Positions 9,256 to 17,529 of a DNA stretch of 64,000 nucleotides are shown in pieces. Each line of letters starts with the position of its first letter. Position 1 is the first letter of the stretch. Both the position numbers and the translations under genes were made by a program. Source of the stretch: Gaiellaceae bacterium (GTDB lineage Bacteria; Actinomycetota; Thermoleophilia; Gaiellales; Gaiellaceae); the NCBI GenBank assembly GCA_026002995.1, contig BPGK01000001.1, forward strand, positions 868,001 through 932,000, given 5' to 3'. A model generated the notes under the pieces. That model did no database searches and was not told the origin of the DNA. It was given only the letters and a program-made list of their open reading frames with translations.

Positions 9256-9800
9256 TCAGAATGACGCGACGAGCCCCCTGAAGCAGACGAGGCAACAGCC
9301 GAGCGCGAGGAAGGCTTCGTGGATCTCGGCGCGACGGTCGTAGCGGACGAGCAGACGCTTGACCTGGCGGAGGTGGCCGAAGGCTCGCCCCACCATCCAG
9401 CGGACGCGGCCGAGCCCGGAGCCGTGCTCGGTCTTGCGGCGAGCGATCACTCACCTGACACCCTGCTCGTGAACGCTCGAGCCGGCGATTGCTCGCGACC
9501 ACTCGAGCTCGCCGGCGGCTCGGAGCTCGGAGAGCAAGAGCTGATGCAGCTTCTCCTACACTCCCGCCCGTTACCACTCGTTGAGGCGGCGGTAGCAGGT
9601 CGAGCCCGAGCCGAAGCCGAGCTCGAGCTGCAAGCGCCGCCGGGCGATCCCGGTGTCCGGGACGAACAGGAGCCCCTGCAGCGCCTGGCGATCGGGAAGT
9701 CGCTTGCGACAAGGAGAGCGGAAGCGACGCTCCACCTTCGGGAAGAGCGGCTCGATCCTCCGGTCCTGCCGCTGCAAGTTCCCCCGATCCAGCCATTTGA
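9256..9800 (-). mobile_element. Degraded IS5-family transposase (pseudogene)
   Basis: The minus strand reads as one frame of an IS5-type DDE transposase broken by three stop codons. The N-terminal part (about 9571-9770) contains RRFRSPCRKRLPDRQALQG and ELGFGSGSTCYRRLNEW, then a stop. The same frame continues with LLSELRAAGELEWSRA, then jumps to the C-terminal part VIARRKTEHGSGLGRVRW and HEAFLALGCCLVC (9256-9450). The central region that should carry most of the catalytic DDE residues, roughly 90-100 residues, is missing. No intact inverted repeats or target duplication were recognised. It is immobile and marks an old insertion just upstream of the beta-helix genes. Confidence 0.8.
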
Positions 9801-9833
9801 CGCGTTGCCGCAGGAGCCGACCACTGGGATGCC

Positions 9834-12806
9834 GTGTTTGCCGCCGCCAAGCATTGGGCACCTGGGCTGCTCGCGCTCGCTGCACTCAGCGTCCTGGCGC
9901 TGTCGACCGCTGCGAGCGGTGCGCCGGTCGGTACCGAGCGATCGAAGCAGTCGACCAAGCGGGACCGAACCCCTCCGACCGCTCCGACGGACCTTCGTGT
10001 AACGGCAACGACACCCTCCTCTGTCGCACTTGCCTGGTCCGCGTCCAAGGACAACGTCGGGGTCGTCGGGTATCGCGTCTCCTACGCGGGAAGGTCTCGT
10101 AGCGTTACGACGACATCGTTCGTGGTCAAGGGCCTCACGTGTGGGCGAAGCGTGTTCGTGTCCATCGTCGGCTTCGATCGCGCAAGGAACGTCTCCGTGC
10201 CTACCGCGACCACCGCATCGACGTCCGCGTGCACCGACGTGACTCCGCCGACATCTCCTACCGGGTTCCGTCAGATCGACACTTTCCAGGACGCCGTCGT
10301 GCTGAGCTGGAGCCCGTCATCCGATGATGTCGGCGTCGTCGGCTACGGCGTCTATCGGAGCGGTGTACTCGTCGCCGAGTCGTCGAGCCCGATCGTCACG
10401 CTTGCGAGGCTCACATGTGACGCGACTTACCGGTACGACATCGATGCGGTCGACGCCGCGGGCAACCGCTCTCGTCCGACGCCCGTCTGGGTGCAGACGT
10501 CGGCGTGTGACGATTGGGGCGACGCTCCGTCCGCTCCGGAAGAGCTGCGGGTGATCGCCCAAGAGCCGAGCTCGGTGACGCTGGCGTGGTCGGCTCCATC
10601 CGACGGTGTCGGGGTTACCGGCTACACGGTCTACATCGACGGTGCGCCCGCGCTGAACTCGAGTCAGCTCTCGGCGATCGTTTCGGGGCTCTCCTGTGGG
10701 ACGACCTACGTGCTCGGTGTCGACGCGTTCGATGCCGCGGGTAGGCGCTCGCCGATCGTGACCGTGAGCTCGTCGACGAGCCCGTGTGTAGCAGACCCCT
10801 CGCCGATTCCTGGGTCTGCGCTCGACTCGTCGCCTCCTTCACCGCCGGGCGAGCTCGCGGTTACGGGTGCCACGGGCTCGACGATCTCGCTCTCCTGGGC
10901 CGCCTCATCGGACGATCGCGGTGTCGCCGGCTACGGGCTCTATGTCCATGGTCGGCGCGTCGCGAGCACCACGGCGCTCACGGCTACGATCTCGGCGCTC
11001 TCCTGCGGCACGTCGTACGTGCTCGGCGTCGATGCGGTCGATGGGGCAGGCAATCGCTCGACCGTGACTCAGCGCTCTGCGTCGACGGCGCGGTGCGAAG
11101 ACACCCAGCCGCCGACGTCTCCCACGAGTCTCGTCGCGACGTCACGAACCTCCGACAGCATTGCGCTCTCATGGTCAGCGTCCAGCGATGATGTCGGCGT
11201 CGTCGGCTACGGGCTCTATCGGAATGGTGTCCTCGTTGGGGCAACCTCCGGGACGAGCGGCATCTTCGTCGGCCTCGCATGCAATACGAGCTACACCTTG
11301 GGGGTCGACGCGTTCGATGCCGCAGGGAACCGCTCGCCACGCGCCGTCATGATGGTCTCGACGTCCAGCTGTCCCGACACATCGCCGCCAAGCGCTCCGA
11401 CGAACCTCGTCGTCGCCTCGATCGGCGAGACGAGTCTCACGCTGATGTGGGGGGCGTCGACGGACGACACCGGTGTGGTTGGCTACGACGTCTATCGTGG
11501 AGAGGCGAGAGTAGCCACCGTCACGACGACGTCGTACCGCCAGGGCGAGCTGTCCTGTGGGACGACGTATACGTTCGGGGTCACGGCCTTCGACGGGGCG
11601 GGCAACCGCTCTCCTCGCGCCCAGATCACGGTCTCGACTCCTACCTGTCCGCCTCCGCCAGTGCCCGCGTCCTCGGGCGCTGCGGTTGCCGTCGCCCCCT
11701 CCGGGAACGATTCGACCTGCGTCCGCGGCGATCTCGCGAAGCCGTGCGCCACCTTCCGCCGCGCGTACGAGATCGCTCACTGCGGAGATCTCGTCCACGT
11801 CGCTGACGGGTCGTACGCGCGCCAGGATCTCCAGGGCCCGGACAAGTCCTGCTCGGGTGGCTACGTCGTCTTCAAGGGGAGTCGCGCAGCGGTAGTGGAC
11901 GAGATCAAGACGGCCGAGTGCTGCGGTCGTGCTGTGAACGGCCCGGACTGGATCGAGCTCAACGGCTTCACGCTCCGCAACCGGCTGAACGGCTGGGGTC
12001 AAGCCGACAACTGGCGCGTCATTGGGATCGACGGGGGTTCCTTCGACATCAACGGTCCGGCCAACTGGCTGCTCTCGGGCAACGACTGGGGGCCATGCAG
12101 CTCGAACACGGCGCCGACCTGCAATGGGCAGAACTTCGCTGGTGGAGTATCCAACCTCGTCATCGACGGAGACACCTTCCACGACTTCACCATCACGCCG
12201 GGATCGGGGGCGCACTGGGAGTGCCTCTTCATCACCGGTGCACGCGGGGCGAACGTCATTCGCAACTCTCGCTTCTGGAACTGCGAGACGTACGGGATCT
12301 ACTTCTCGAGCTTCCACTCCGACCACCGCTACTCGACGGGCTCCTGGACGGTCGAGAACAACTGGTTCGGCCGCACCTGCTGCTTCGGCTCGTCACCCCG
12401 CTCATCTGCGATCAACCTCGGAGGCTCCTCCCCCGGCGAGCCGGTGCAGAACGTTCTCATCCGCTTCAACTCCTTCGCCCCGGGCCAGACGCTCGTGCGC
12501 GAGGGGGGTCCGACGGGCTCGAACCTCCGCGCAGTTGGGAACATCTTCGGAGCGAGCGGGTGTGTGGCGGACGTCTCATACTTCTATAACCTCTTCAGAG
12601 GCGGCACCTGCGGGCAGTCGGGTCTCACGATCTCGGAGATGCCCTATGTCAACGGGTCTGACGGCGCCGCGATGGACTACCACCTCCGCAGTGGCTCGCC
12701 AGCCGAGCGGTATGTGGCACCGACGAGCTCCGACTACGCGCTGGCCATCGACATCGATAGGCAGAGCCGAAGCTCTCCGAGGGACGCAGGCTCCGATCAG
12801 CGCTGA
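9834..12806 (+). CDS. Secreted protein with six FN3 repeats and a parallel beta-helix domain
   Basis: A 990-residue exported protein. A signal sequence (about residues 1-29, ending near TAASGA) precedes six fibronectin type III repeats of about 93 residues (about 46-606), each with DDVGVVGY-like and DAAGNRSP-like motifs. A right-handed beta-helix/pectate-lyase-like domain (about 612-990) follows. Every FN3 unit has one internal Cys (L-S/T-C-G) and ends in a Cys, implying one disulfide per unit. The start is a GTG at 9834. Beta-helix domains of this kind commonly bind or cleave polysaccharides; with its position in an exopolysaccharide locus, a matrix-binding or trimming role is plausible but not shown. 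Residues about 620-907 are encoded by DNA repeated in the next gene. Confidence 0.85.
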   Translation: MFAAAKHWAPGLLALAALSVLALSTAASGAPVGTERSKQSTKRDRTPPTAPTDLRVTATTPSSVALAWSASKDNVGVVGYRVSYAGRSRSVTTTSFVVKGLTCGRSVFVSIVGFDRARNVSVPTATTASTSACTDVTPPTSPTGFRQIDTFQDAVVLSWSPSSDDVGVVGYGVYRSGVLVAESSSPIVTLARLTCDATYRYDIDAVDAAGNRSRPTPVWVQTSACDDWGDAPSAPEELRVIAQEPSSVTLAWSAPSDGVGVTGYTVYIDGAPALNSSQLSAIVSGLSCGTTYVLGVDAFDAAGRRSPIVTVSSSTSPCVADPSPIPGSALDSSPPSPPGELAVTGATGSTISLSWAASSDDRGVAGYGLYVHGRRVASTTALTATISALSCGTSYVLGVDAVDGAGNRSTVTQRSASTARCEDTQPPTSPTSLVATSRTSDSIALSWSASSDDVGVVGYGLYRNGVLVGATSGTSGIFVGLACNTSYTLGVDAFDAAGNRSPRAVMMVSTSSCPDTSPPSAPTNLVVASIGETSLTLMWGASTDDTGVVGYDVYRGEARVATVTTTSYRQGELSCGTTYTFGVTAFDGAGNRSPRAQITVSTPTCPPPPVPASSGAAVAVAPSGNDSTCVRGDLAKPCATFRRAYEIAHCGDLVHVADGSYARQDLQGPDKSCSGGYVVFKGSRAAVVDEIKTAECCGRAVNGPDWIELNGFTLRNRLNGWGQADNWRVIGIDGGSFDINGPANWLLSGNDWGPCSSNTAPTCNGQNFAGGVSNLVIDGDTFHDFTITPGSGAHWECLFITGARGANVIRNSRFWNCETYGIYFSSFHSDHRYSTGSWTVENNWFGRTCCFGSSPRSSAINLGGSSPGEPVQNVLIRFNSFAPGQTLVREGGPTGSNLRAVGNIFGASGCVADVSYFYNLFRGGTCGQSGLTISEMPYVNGSDGAAMDYHLRSGSPAERYVAPTSSDYALAIDIDRQSRSSPRDAGSDQR
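11690..12556 (+). repeat. 867-bp direct repeat, copy 1 (beta-helix core)
   Basis: Coding repeat in the six-FN3 protein. As far as I can read, the sequence is identical base for base to 13063-13929, at an offset of 1,373 bp and in the same reading phase. The flanks diverge abruptly on both sides at the nucleotide level, although the protein just past the 3' boundary remains recognisably similar. Confidence 0.95.
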
Positions 12807-12925
12807 GCCGAGAGCTCAGCGCGTCCTGCTGGTAGGGTGACGTCTCCTGGCGCGGGCGTCTCGCACGGAGATGTCCGCAGGATTCGTGCTGGGAGTGGTG
12901 GCTCCGTGGCGTTTCGGGTTGGGGA

Positions 12926-14308
12926 GTGATCGAGGTCTCACTGTCGAAGCCGCGATCGAGAGCCCTGGTAGCGTTGCTCGTCTTGAGCGGAATCGTGCTC
13001 GGAGGCGAGCGGATCACCTCTCTTGCCGCCAGTGGACAAGCATCTGCGACACCACGAGTCCGCGTCGCCCCCTCCGGGAACGATTCGACCTGCGTCCGCG
13101 GCGATCTCGCGAAGCCGTGCGCCACCTTCCGCCGCGCGTACGAGATCGCTCACTGCGGAGATCTCGTCCACGTCGCTGACGGGTCGTACGCGCGCCAGGA
13201 TCTCCAGGGCCCGGACAAGTCCTGCTCGGGTGGCTACGTCGTCTTCAAGGGGAGTCGCGCAGCGGTAGTGGACGAGATCAAGACGGCCGAGTGCTGCGGT
13301 CGTGCTGTGAACGGCCCGGACTGGATCGAGCTCAACGGCTTCACGCTCCGCAACCGGCTGAACGGCTGGGGTCAAGCCGACAACTGGCGCGTCATTGGGA
13401 TCGACGGGGGTTCCTTCGACATCAACGGTCCGGCCAACTGGCTGCTCTCGGGCAACGACTGGGGGCCATGCAGCTCGAACACGGCGCCGACCTGCAATGG
13501 GCAGAACTTCGCTGGTGGAGTATCCAACCTCGTCATCGACGGAGACACCTTCCACGACTTCACCATCACGCCGGGATCGGGGGCGCACTGGGAGTGCCTC
13601 TTCATCACCGGTGCACGCGGGGCGAACGTCATTCGCAACTCTCGCTTCTGGAACTGCGAGACGTACGGGATCTACTTCTCGAGCTTCCACTCCGACCACC
13701 GCTACTCGACGGGCTCCTGGACGGTCGAGAACAACTGGTTCGGCCGCACCTGCTGCTTCGGCTCGTCACCCCGCTCATCTGCGATCAACCTCGGAGGCTC
13801 CTCCCCCGGCGAGCCGGTGCAGAACGTTCTCATCCGCTTCAACTCCTTCGCCCCGGGCCAGACGCTCGTGCGCGAGGGGGGTCCGACGGGCTCGAACCTC
13901 CGCGCAGTTGGGAACATCTTCGGAGCGAGGTCATGTACCACGGATGTGGCGTACTCCCGGAATCTGTATCCGGCGGGACGCTGTAGCTCCGAGGATCGAC
14001 TCGGCCCGCCATACGGCTACCGGCTCGTCGACGATCGGCTCGTCTTCGACGGTCGGCGCGCACAGGCCGTGAGGCGAGCCTTCCACCTCGCCGCGTTGCA
14101 TCGGGAACCACCGTTCGCTGTCGCTCGGGCTCTCCGGAGAGCCCGCCTTCCTCGTCCGCCGGGGGGATGGACGGCCGCCGGAGTCTCCGTCTTGCTCGGG
14201 AATCGAGACTACCTCGGGCGATCAATCGGACGGCAGGCCGCTCACCCGCCGCTCGTGTCGAGGCGCGAGTTCAATCGCGCTCAGCGGAGCCTGCGCTCAG
14301 CGCGATGA
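12926..14308 (+). CDS. Secreted beta-helix protein with a C-terminal serine-recombinase-like domain
   Basis: A 460-residue protein starting at a GTG (MIEVSLSKPRSR), with a signal sequence or anchor at about residues 12-35. Residues about 47-334 are the same beta-helix core as in the preceding protein, encoded by apparently identical DNA. After a short diverged tail (SCTTDVAYSRNLYPAGRC, the counterpart of CVADVSYFYNLFRGGTC upstream), the last 100 residues match the 'Recombinase' domain of large serine integrases: PPYGYRLVDDRLVFD, an AVRRAFHLAA helix, RLPRPPGGWTAAGVSVLLGN, DYLGR, then HPPLVSRREFNRAQ. There is no serine-recombinase catalytic domain. A DNA-binding-type domain on an exported protein is odd; it may be a chance fusion, a repurposed fold or a gene relic. 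Confidence 0.75.
   Translation: MIEVSLSKPRSRALVALLVLSGIVLGGERITSLAASGQASATPRVRVAPSGNDSTCVRGDLAKPCATFRRAYEIAHCGDLVHVADGSYARQDLQGPDKSCSGGYVVFKGSRAAVVDEIKTAECCGRAVNGPDWIELNGFTLRNRLNGWGQADNWRVIGIDGGSFDINGPANWLLSGNDWGPCSSNTAPTCNGQNFAGGVSNLVIDGDTFHDFTITPGSGAHWECLFITGARGANVIRNSRFWNCETYGIYFSSFHSDHRYSTGSWTVENNWFGRTCCFGSSPRSSAINLGGSSPGEPVQNVLIRFNSFAPGQTLVREGGPTGSNLRAVGNIFGARSCTTDVAYSRNLYPAGRCSSEDRLGPPYGYRLVDDRLVFDGRRAQAVRRAFHLAALHREPPFAVARALRRARLPRPPGGWTAAGVSVLLGNRDYLGRSIGRQAAHPPLVSRREFNRAQRSLRSAR
13063..13929 (+). repeat. 867-bp direct repeat, copy 2 (beta-helix core)
   Basis: Second copy of the 11690-12556 segment, in frame in the following gene. The match breaks at the codon after the shared GAGCGAG end, where the two genes continue with related but diverged tails. 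Confidence 0.95.
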
Positions 14309-15079
14309 GGGCTCCTGGAACCACTCGAAGCGTCGGTTCATCGGGCGCACGAGGGGGATCCGCAGTAAGAGCCGCTTGAGAGCCATCTTCTGCTTTTGAC
14401 GACGTTCGTAGCGTCGCCAGAACTCTCGTTTCTCTGGAGGCTCGGGACCGCTTGGGCTCTGATGGAGCACGTGGAGGTCGGCCAGGACTGCGCTCTCGAG
14501 TCCGATCCGCTCGAGAGCCCTGATGTACTCCCACTCCTCCTGCCAGAAGACGCGCCCCGGACGCTCCGGGAAGCCGCCCACACGGTCAGCGACGTCTCTC
14601 GAGGTCATCGCGCACCCTCCGCCCGCGGGTCCCGAGAGGAGGCGGATGCCGTTGATCTCGTAGGGGTGGTACTCGTGTGGGCGCACCTCGTGGCGCACGC
14701 GTGACGCTTGGTCGTGGGGATTGGGGGCGAGATCGGCCGCGAGGAAACCCACTTCCGGGAGCTTTCGGTATGCCTCGTAGAGGACTCTGTCCCAGTGCCA
14801 GGGTGCCGCAACGACGTCATCATCGAGCTCGATCATGTACGGGGCCTTCGTTTGGCGAAAGGCTCGCGCGTACCCGTTCATGCCGACGTTCGTCGAGGAG
14901 CGGATGCAGCGGAAACGAGGATCGGGCAGGCTCTCCACATACGCGGCTGTTCCGTCTCGGGAGCCGTTGTCCCAGATCACGATCTCGGTCGTGAGGTTCG
15001 ACGTTCGCAGGAGGACATCCTCCACGCACCTGCGGAGCGTTGGGAGTCGGTTATGAGTGATGACGACGATCGCGATCAC
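14297..15079 (-). CDS. Glycosyltransferase family 2
   Basis: A 260-residue GT-A glycosyltransferase. It starts MIAIVVITHNRLPTL and shows EIVIWDNGSRDGT and the metal-binding LDDDVV (about residues 85-90), then GGCAMTSRDVADRVGG, the usual acceptor-loop region. It is last in a four-gene minus-strand operon (17431 to 14297), overlapping the upstream GT2 gene by 4 bp, and is convergent with the beta-helix/recombinase gene (12-bp overlap). It probably adds one sugar of the repeat unit. The basic C-terminal tail may associate with the membrane. Confidence 0.85.
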   Translation of the reverse strand: MIAIVVITHNRLPTLRRCVEDVLLRTSNLTTEIVIWDNGSRDGTAAYVESLPDPRFRCIRSSTNVGMNGYARAFRQTKAPYMIELDDDVVAAPWHWDRVLYEAYRKLPEVGFLAADLAPNPHDQASRVRHEVRPHEYHPYEINGIRLLSGPAGGGCAMTSRDVADRVGGFPERPGRVFWQEEWEYIRALERIGLESAVLADLHVLHQSPSGPEPPEKREFWRRYERRQKQKMALKRLLLRIPLVRPMNRRFEWFQEPSSR

Positions 15080-16068
15080 GAGCCGTACCTTCCTCGGGGC
15101 CGGCCGTTGCTCCTTCGTCGCCGACCGTCCATTGCTCCACGCGCTTGGGCGAGCGCTCGCGTGTAGGGAAGGAGGACGTAGATGATCGGGAGCGTCTTGA
15201 GCTTTTGCATCGAACTCAGTCGGACGCCGTTCTCAGCGAGCCAGGTCGCGTCGGGACCCGTTAGGGAGACCCCGAACCGTCGCCGCGACCTCATGACAGG
15301 GAGGATCGGCATCCAGTTCCGCAGCTTCAGACCATCCGGCTTCTCGCCACGGCTCACGGCTCGAGCGGCGTAGCCTCGGCTGTAGATCCAGTGCGCCCGC
15401 AGGACGCTTCGCGCCCTGTCTCGGGTCGGGTGCCACACGACCGCCTCCGGGCTGTACGAGAGACGGTAACCGGCAGCGACCGCGCGCTCGACGAAGTCGA
15501 AGTCGCCGTGTTCGTCGATGGAGTCGTCGAATCCGTCGAGGGCCTCGAAGACGTCTCTGCGCACGAACAGGTTCGCGGTCTCTGCCGTGCCGAGCCTGGT
15601 CAGGAGGCGGTGGTTCTTCGACGTCTCCATGTCGACGTACGTCCACGAGGTCGCCCGTCTCGGCAGCTTGAAGCGTATCCTGCCGGCAACGAGGTCAGCG
15701 TCCGCGAGCGCCGCGAGGCCTCGCTCGAGCCAGGACGGCTCCGGCTCGCAGTCCGCATCGCAGAAGGCGAGGATCGATGCGGTAGCTGCGCGCGAAGCTC
15801 GGTTGCGTGCGGCGTACGAGTTCAGCGCTGGGCCGGTGAGGACGCGTACCCAGCTGTCTCTGGTCGCAAGTTGTCCTGGATCGTCGTGCGAGCCGTCGTC
15901 TCCGATGAGCACCTCGAAGCGCTTCCGCGGGAGTGTTTGTCTCTCCAGCGCACGGATGAGGTTGGGTAACCAGCGCATACCGTTCCTGACCGGCACGATC
16001 ACGCTGACGCGATCCGCGCGGCTCTCGGCGCGTCGAATGCCTGTTTCAGCGCGTCGACTGACAGACAT
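15076..16068 (-). CDS. Glycosyltransferase family 2
   Basis: A 330-residue GT-A enzyme. The ATG at 16068 (MSVSRRAETG) is chosen because the frame further upstream is low-complexity and overlaps the preceding gene. Motifs: RVSVIVPVRNGMRWL, IGDDGSHDD, FCDADCEP (the DXD region, about residues 120-127) and FDDSIDEHGDFDFVERA. A C-terminal hydrophobic/basic stretch (KLKTLPIIYVLLPYTRAL) may be a membrane-associated helix. It overlaps the Alg13-like gene upstream by 23 bp and the next GT2 by 4 bp, so the operon is translationally coupled. Confidence 0.85.
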   Translation of the reverse strand: MSVSRRAETGIRRAESRADRVSVIVPVRNGMRWLPNLIRALERQTLPRKRFEVLIGDDGSHDDPGQLATRDSWVRVLTGPALNSYAARNRASRAATASILAFCDADCEPEPSWLERGLAALADADLVAGRIRFKLPRRATSWTYVDMETSKNHRLLTRLGTAETANLFVRRDVFEALDGFDDSIDEHGDFDFVERAVAAGYRLSYSPEAVVWHPTRDRARSVLRAHWIYSRGYAARAVSRGEKPDGLKLRNWMPILPVMRSRRRFGVSLTGPDATWLAENGVRLSSMQKLKTLPIIYVLLPYTRALAQARGAMDGRRRRSNGRPRGRYGS

Positions 16069-16543
16069 GGTCAGCCCCGAGAAGCGCGCTCTGCGTGATC
16101 TCCGCGACCGCTCGCGACAAGGATGTGTCCGCTGCGAGCGTGAACGCCGTGGTGTCGGAGTGACGGACGCTCTCGGCGAGCTCGTCGAGACTCCGGACAT
16201 GAGTGACGGAGCCTAGCTCGTGGAGCGCGTCCGCCAGCTCGAGCTGGTGGTCGTCGACGGCCTCGCCGAGCCGGGCACGGCGTGCGACGACGAGCGGTCG
16301 TTTCCCAGCGAGGGTCGCGGTGAGAATCGACCCGACCCCAGCGTGACTTACGACGATCCGTGCGCGCTCCATGTGAGCTGCGACTTCGCCGTAGTCCATG
16401 AGCTCGACACACGTGGCATTCCGCGGGCGGACAGTCGAGCTCCCGCATTGCGCGACGATCTCCTCGTCGGTGTCGAGTTCCTCGACAGCCTTGAGCAGCC
16501 GGTCGAAAGCGAAGTGGGTTGTCCCGACAGTGACGAAGATCAC
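16046..16543 (-). CDS. Alg13/PssE/EpsF-like glycosyltransferase subunit
   Basis: A 165-residue protein corresponding to the C-terminal, nucleotide-sugar-binding half of a GT28 enzyme. It starts MIFVTVGTTHFAFDRLL, the canonical Alg13/PssE beginning, and has the UDP-sugar loop VVSHAGVGSILTATLAGKRPLVV (about residues 64-86, HAG-x-GS). Enzymes of this type work only with a membrane-bound Alg14/PssD partner. The likely partner is encoded about 1 kb away on the opposite strand (17530-18030). It lies 6 bp after the GT2 gene at 16550-17431 and overlaps the next gene by 23 bp. Confidence 0.85.
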   Translation of the reverse strand: MIFVTVGTTHFAFDRLLKAVEELDTDEEIVAQCGSSTVRPRNATCVELMDYGEVAAHMERARIVVSHAGVGSILTATLAGKRPLVVARRARLGEAVDDHQLELADALHELGSVTHVRSLDELAESVRHSDTTAFTLAADTSLSRAVAEITQSALLGADHVCQSTR

Positions 16544-16549
16544 GCGCTC

Positions 16550-17431
16550 TCACTCACCCACTGGCGCTTCGAGTCCGAGCGCCTCCCGCCGGCGCCGGAG
16601 GAGCTTCCGCACGCTCTGGTCGCGGCGGAGCCGCTGACGAGCGGCTTCGTCGGGATAGCGGGGAGCTCTCCGCGCCGCGGCATCCAGGAAGCCGAGAATC
16701 ATTGCGAGCGCAGCCGGCTCGCGGCGCGCGTTGTGAGCTGCTCGAGCCAGGAGGTACCACGTGCGGTACCCCATGTAGTGCGCCGACTCTCCGCACGCCC
16801 TCCAGTGCGCCACGCGCGAGGCATCCCGCGCACCCTCCCGGCGATGATGGCGAAACTCGAGGTCTGGGATCGTTCGCGTGCGCCAACCTCTCGATCGTGC
16901 GCGCAGCTGATCGAGGCCGTCCCAGCCGTGTCGCTCCTCGAGTGGGAGCACGTCCTCGAGGCAGGCTCGGCGGTAAGCCCGCGTCGCACCCCACACAGTG
17001 CCGCCGGTGACGAACCGCTTCACCCATGCTCCGTCCACCTCCTCGAGTGCGCTCCCGCTCGCGATCCCAAGTCGCGGGTCCGCCGCGAACTCGGCGAGCA
17101 GCCGCTCGAAGTAGTCGGGATCCATCGAGACGTCTGCGTCGACGTTGACCACGATGTCCGCCCTTTGACCAACCACACGGAGACCTGCTGTGAACGCACG
17201 GACGATTGGGGCCCCGCGCTCGGCTACGCCGCTTCCACGGGACGAGCAGAGCACGATCCACGGATAGGCGGCTGCGAGCTCCTCGGCGACCTCACGAGTC
17301 CGGTCCGAGGAGCCGTTCTCGACGATCGCCCATGCTTCGGGCAGGACTGTCTGGAGAGCCAGAGACTCTGCGAGGCGGGGAAGGTTCTCCTCCTCGTCTC
17401 GAGCGGGTGTGACGACCGCGTATCGAAACAT
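16550..17431 (-). CDS. Glycosyltransferase family 2
   Basis: A 293-residue GT-A enzyme and the first gene of the minus-strand glycosyltransferase operon. The ATG at 17431 (MFRYAVVTPARDEE) matches the family start; the frame extends further upstream without homology. Motifs: AIVENGSSDRT, VNVDADVSMDP (DXD at about residues 95-97) and HGWDGLDQLRARSRGW in the acceptor region. A TACAAT -10 box reads leftward at 17466-17471, about 35 bp before the start. The C-terminus is strongly basic. The sugar specificity is unknown. Confidence 0.85.
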   Translation of the reverse strand: MFRYAVVTPARDEEENLPRLAESLALQTVLPEAWAIVENGSSDRTREVAEELAAAYPWIVLCSSRGSGVAERGAPIVRAFTAGLRVVGQRADIVVNVDADVSMDPDYFERLLAEFAADPRLGIASGSALEEVDGAWVKRFVTGGTVWGATRAYRRACLEDVLPLEERHGWDGLDQLRARSRGWRTRTIPDLEFRHHRREGARDASRVAHWRACGESAHYMGYRTWYLLARAAHNARREPAALAMILGFLDAAARRAPRYPDEAARQRLRRDQSVRKLLRRRREALGLEAPVGE

Positions 17432-17529
17432 GACCGGATGCTCGGCGTGCCCAGGCCCTCTCCGTATTGTACGAACGAGATCGTGGACAGACCCGTGACG
17501 CACGACGGGAAGCGGCTCGCAACGATGAT

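Noticed and set aside
9256-9800. An intact IS5 transposase made by frameshifting
   Set aside because: The pieces are in one frame interrupted by three stops and lack the catalytic centre, so slippage could not restore it.
11690-13929. The 867-bp repeat as an insertion sequence or transposon copy
   Set aside because: It has no transposase, no terminal inverted repeats and lies in frame within coding sequence; conversion or duplication explains it better.
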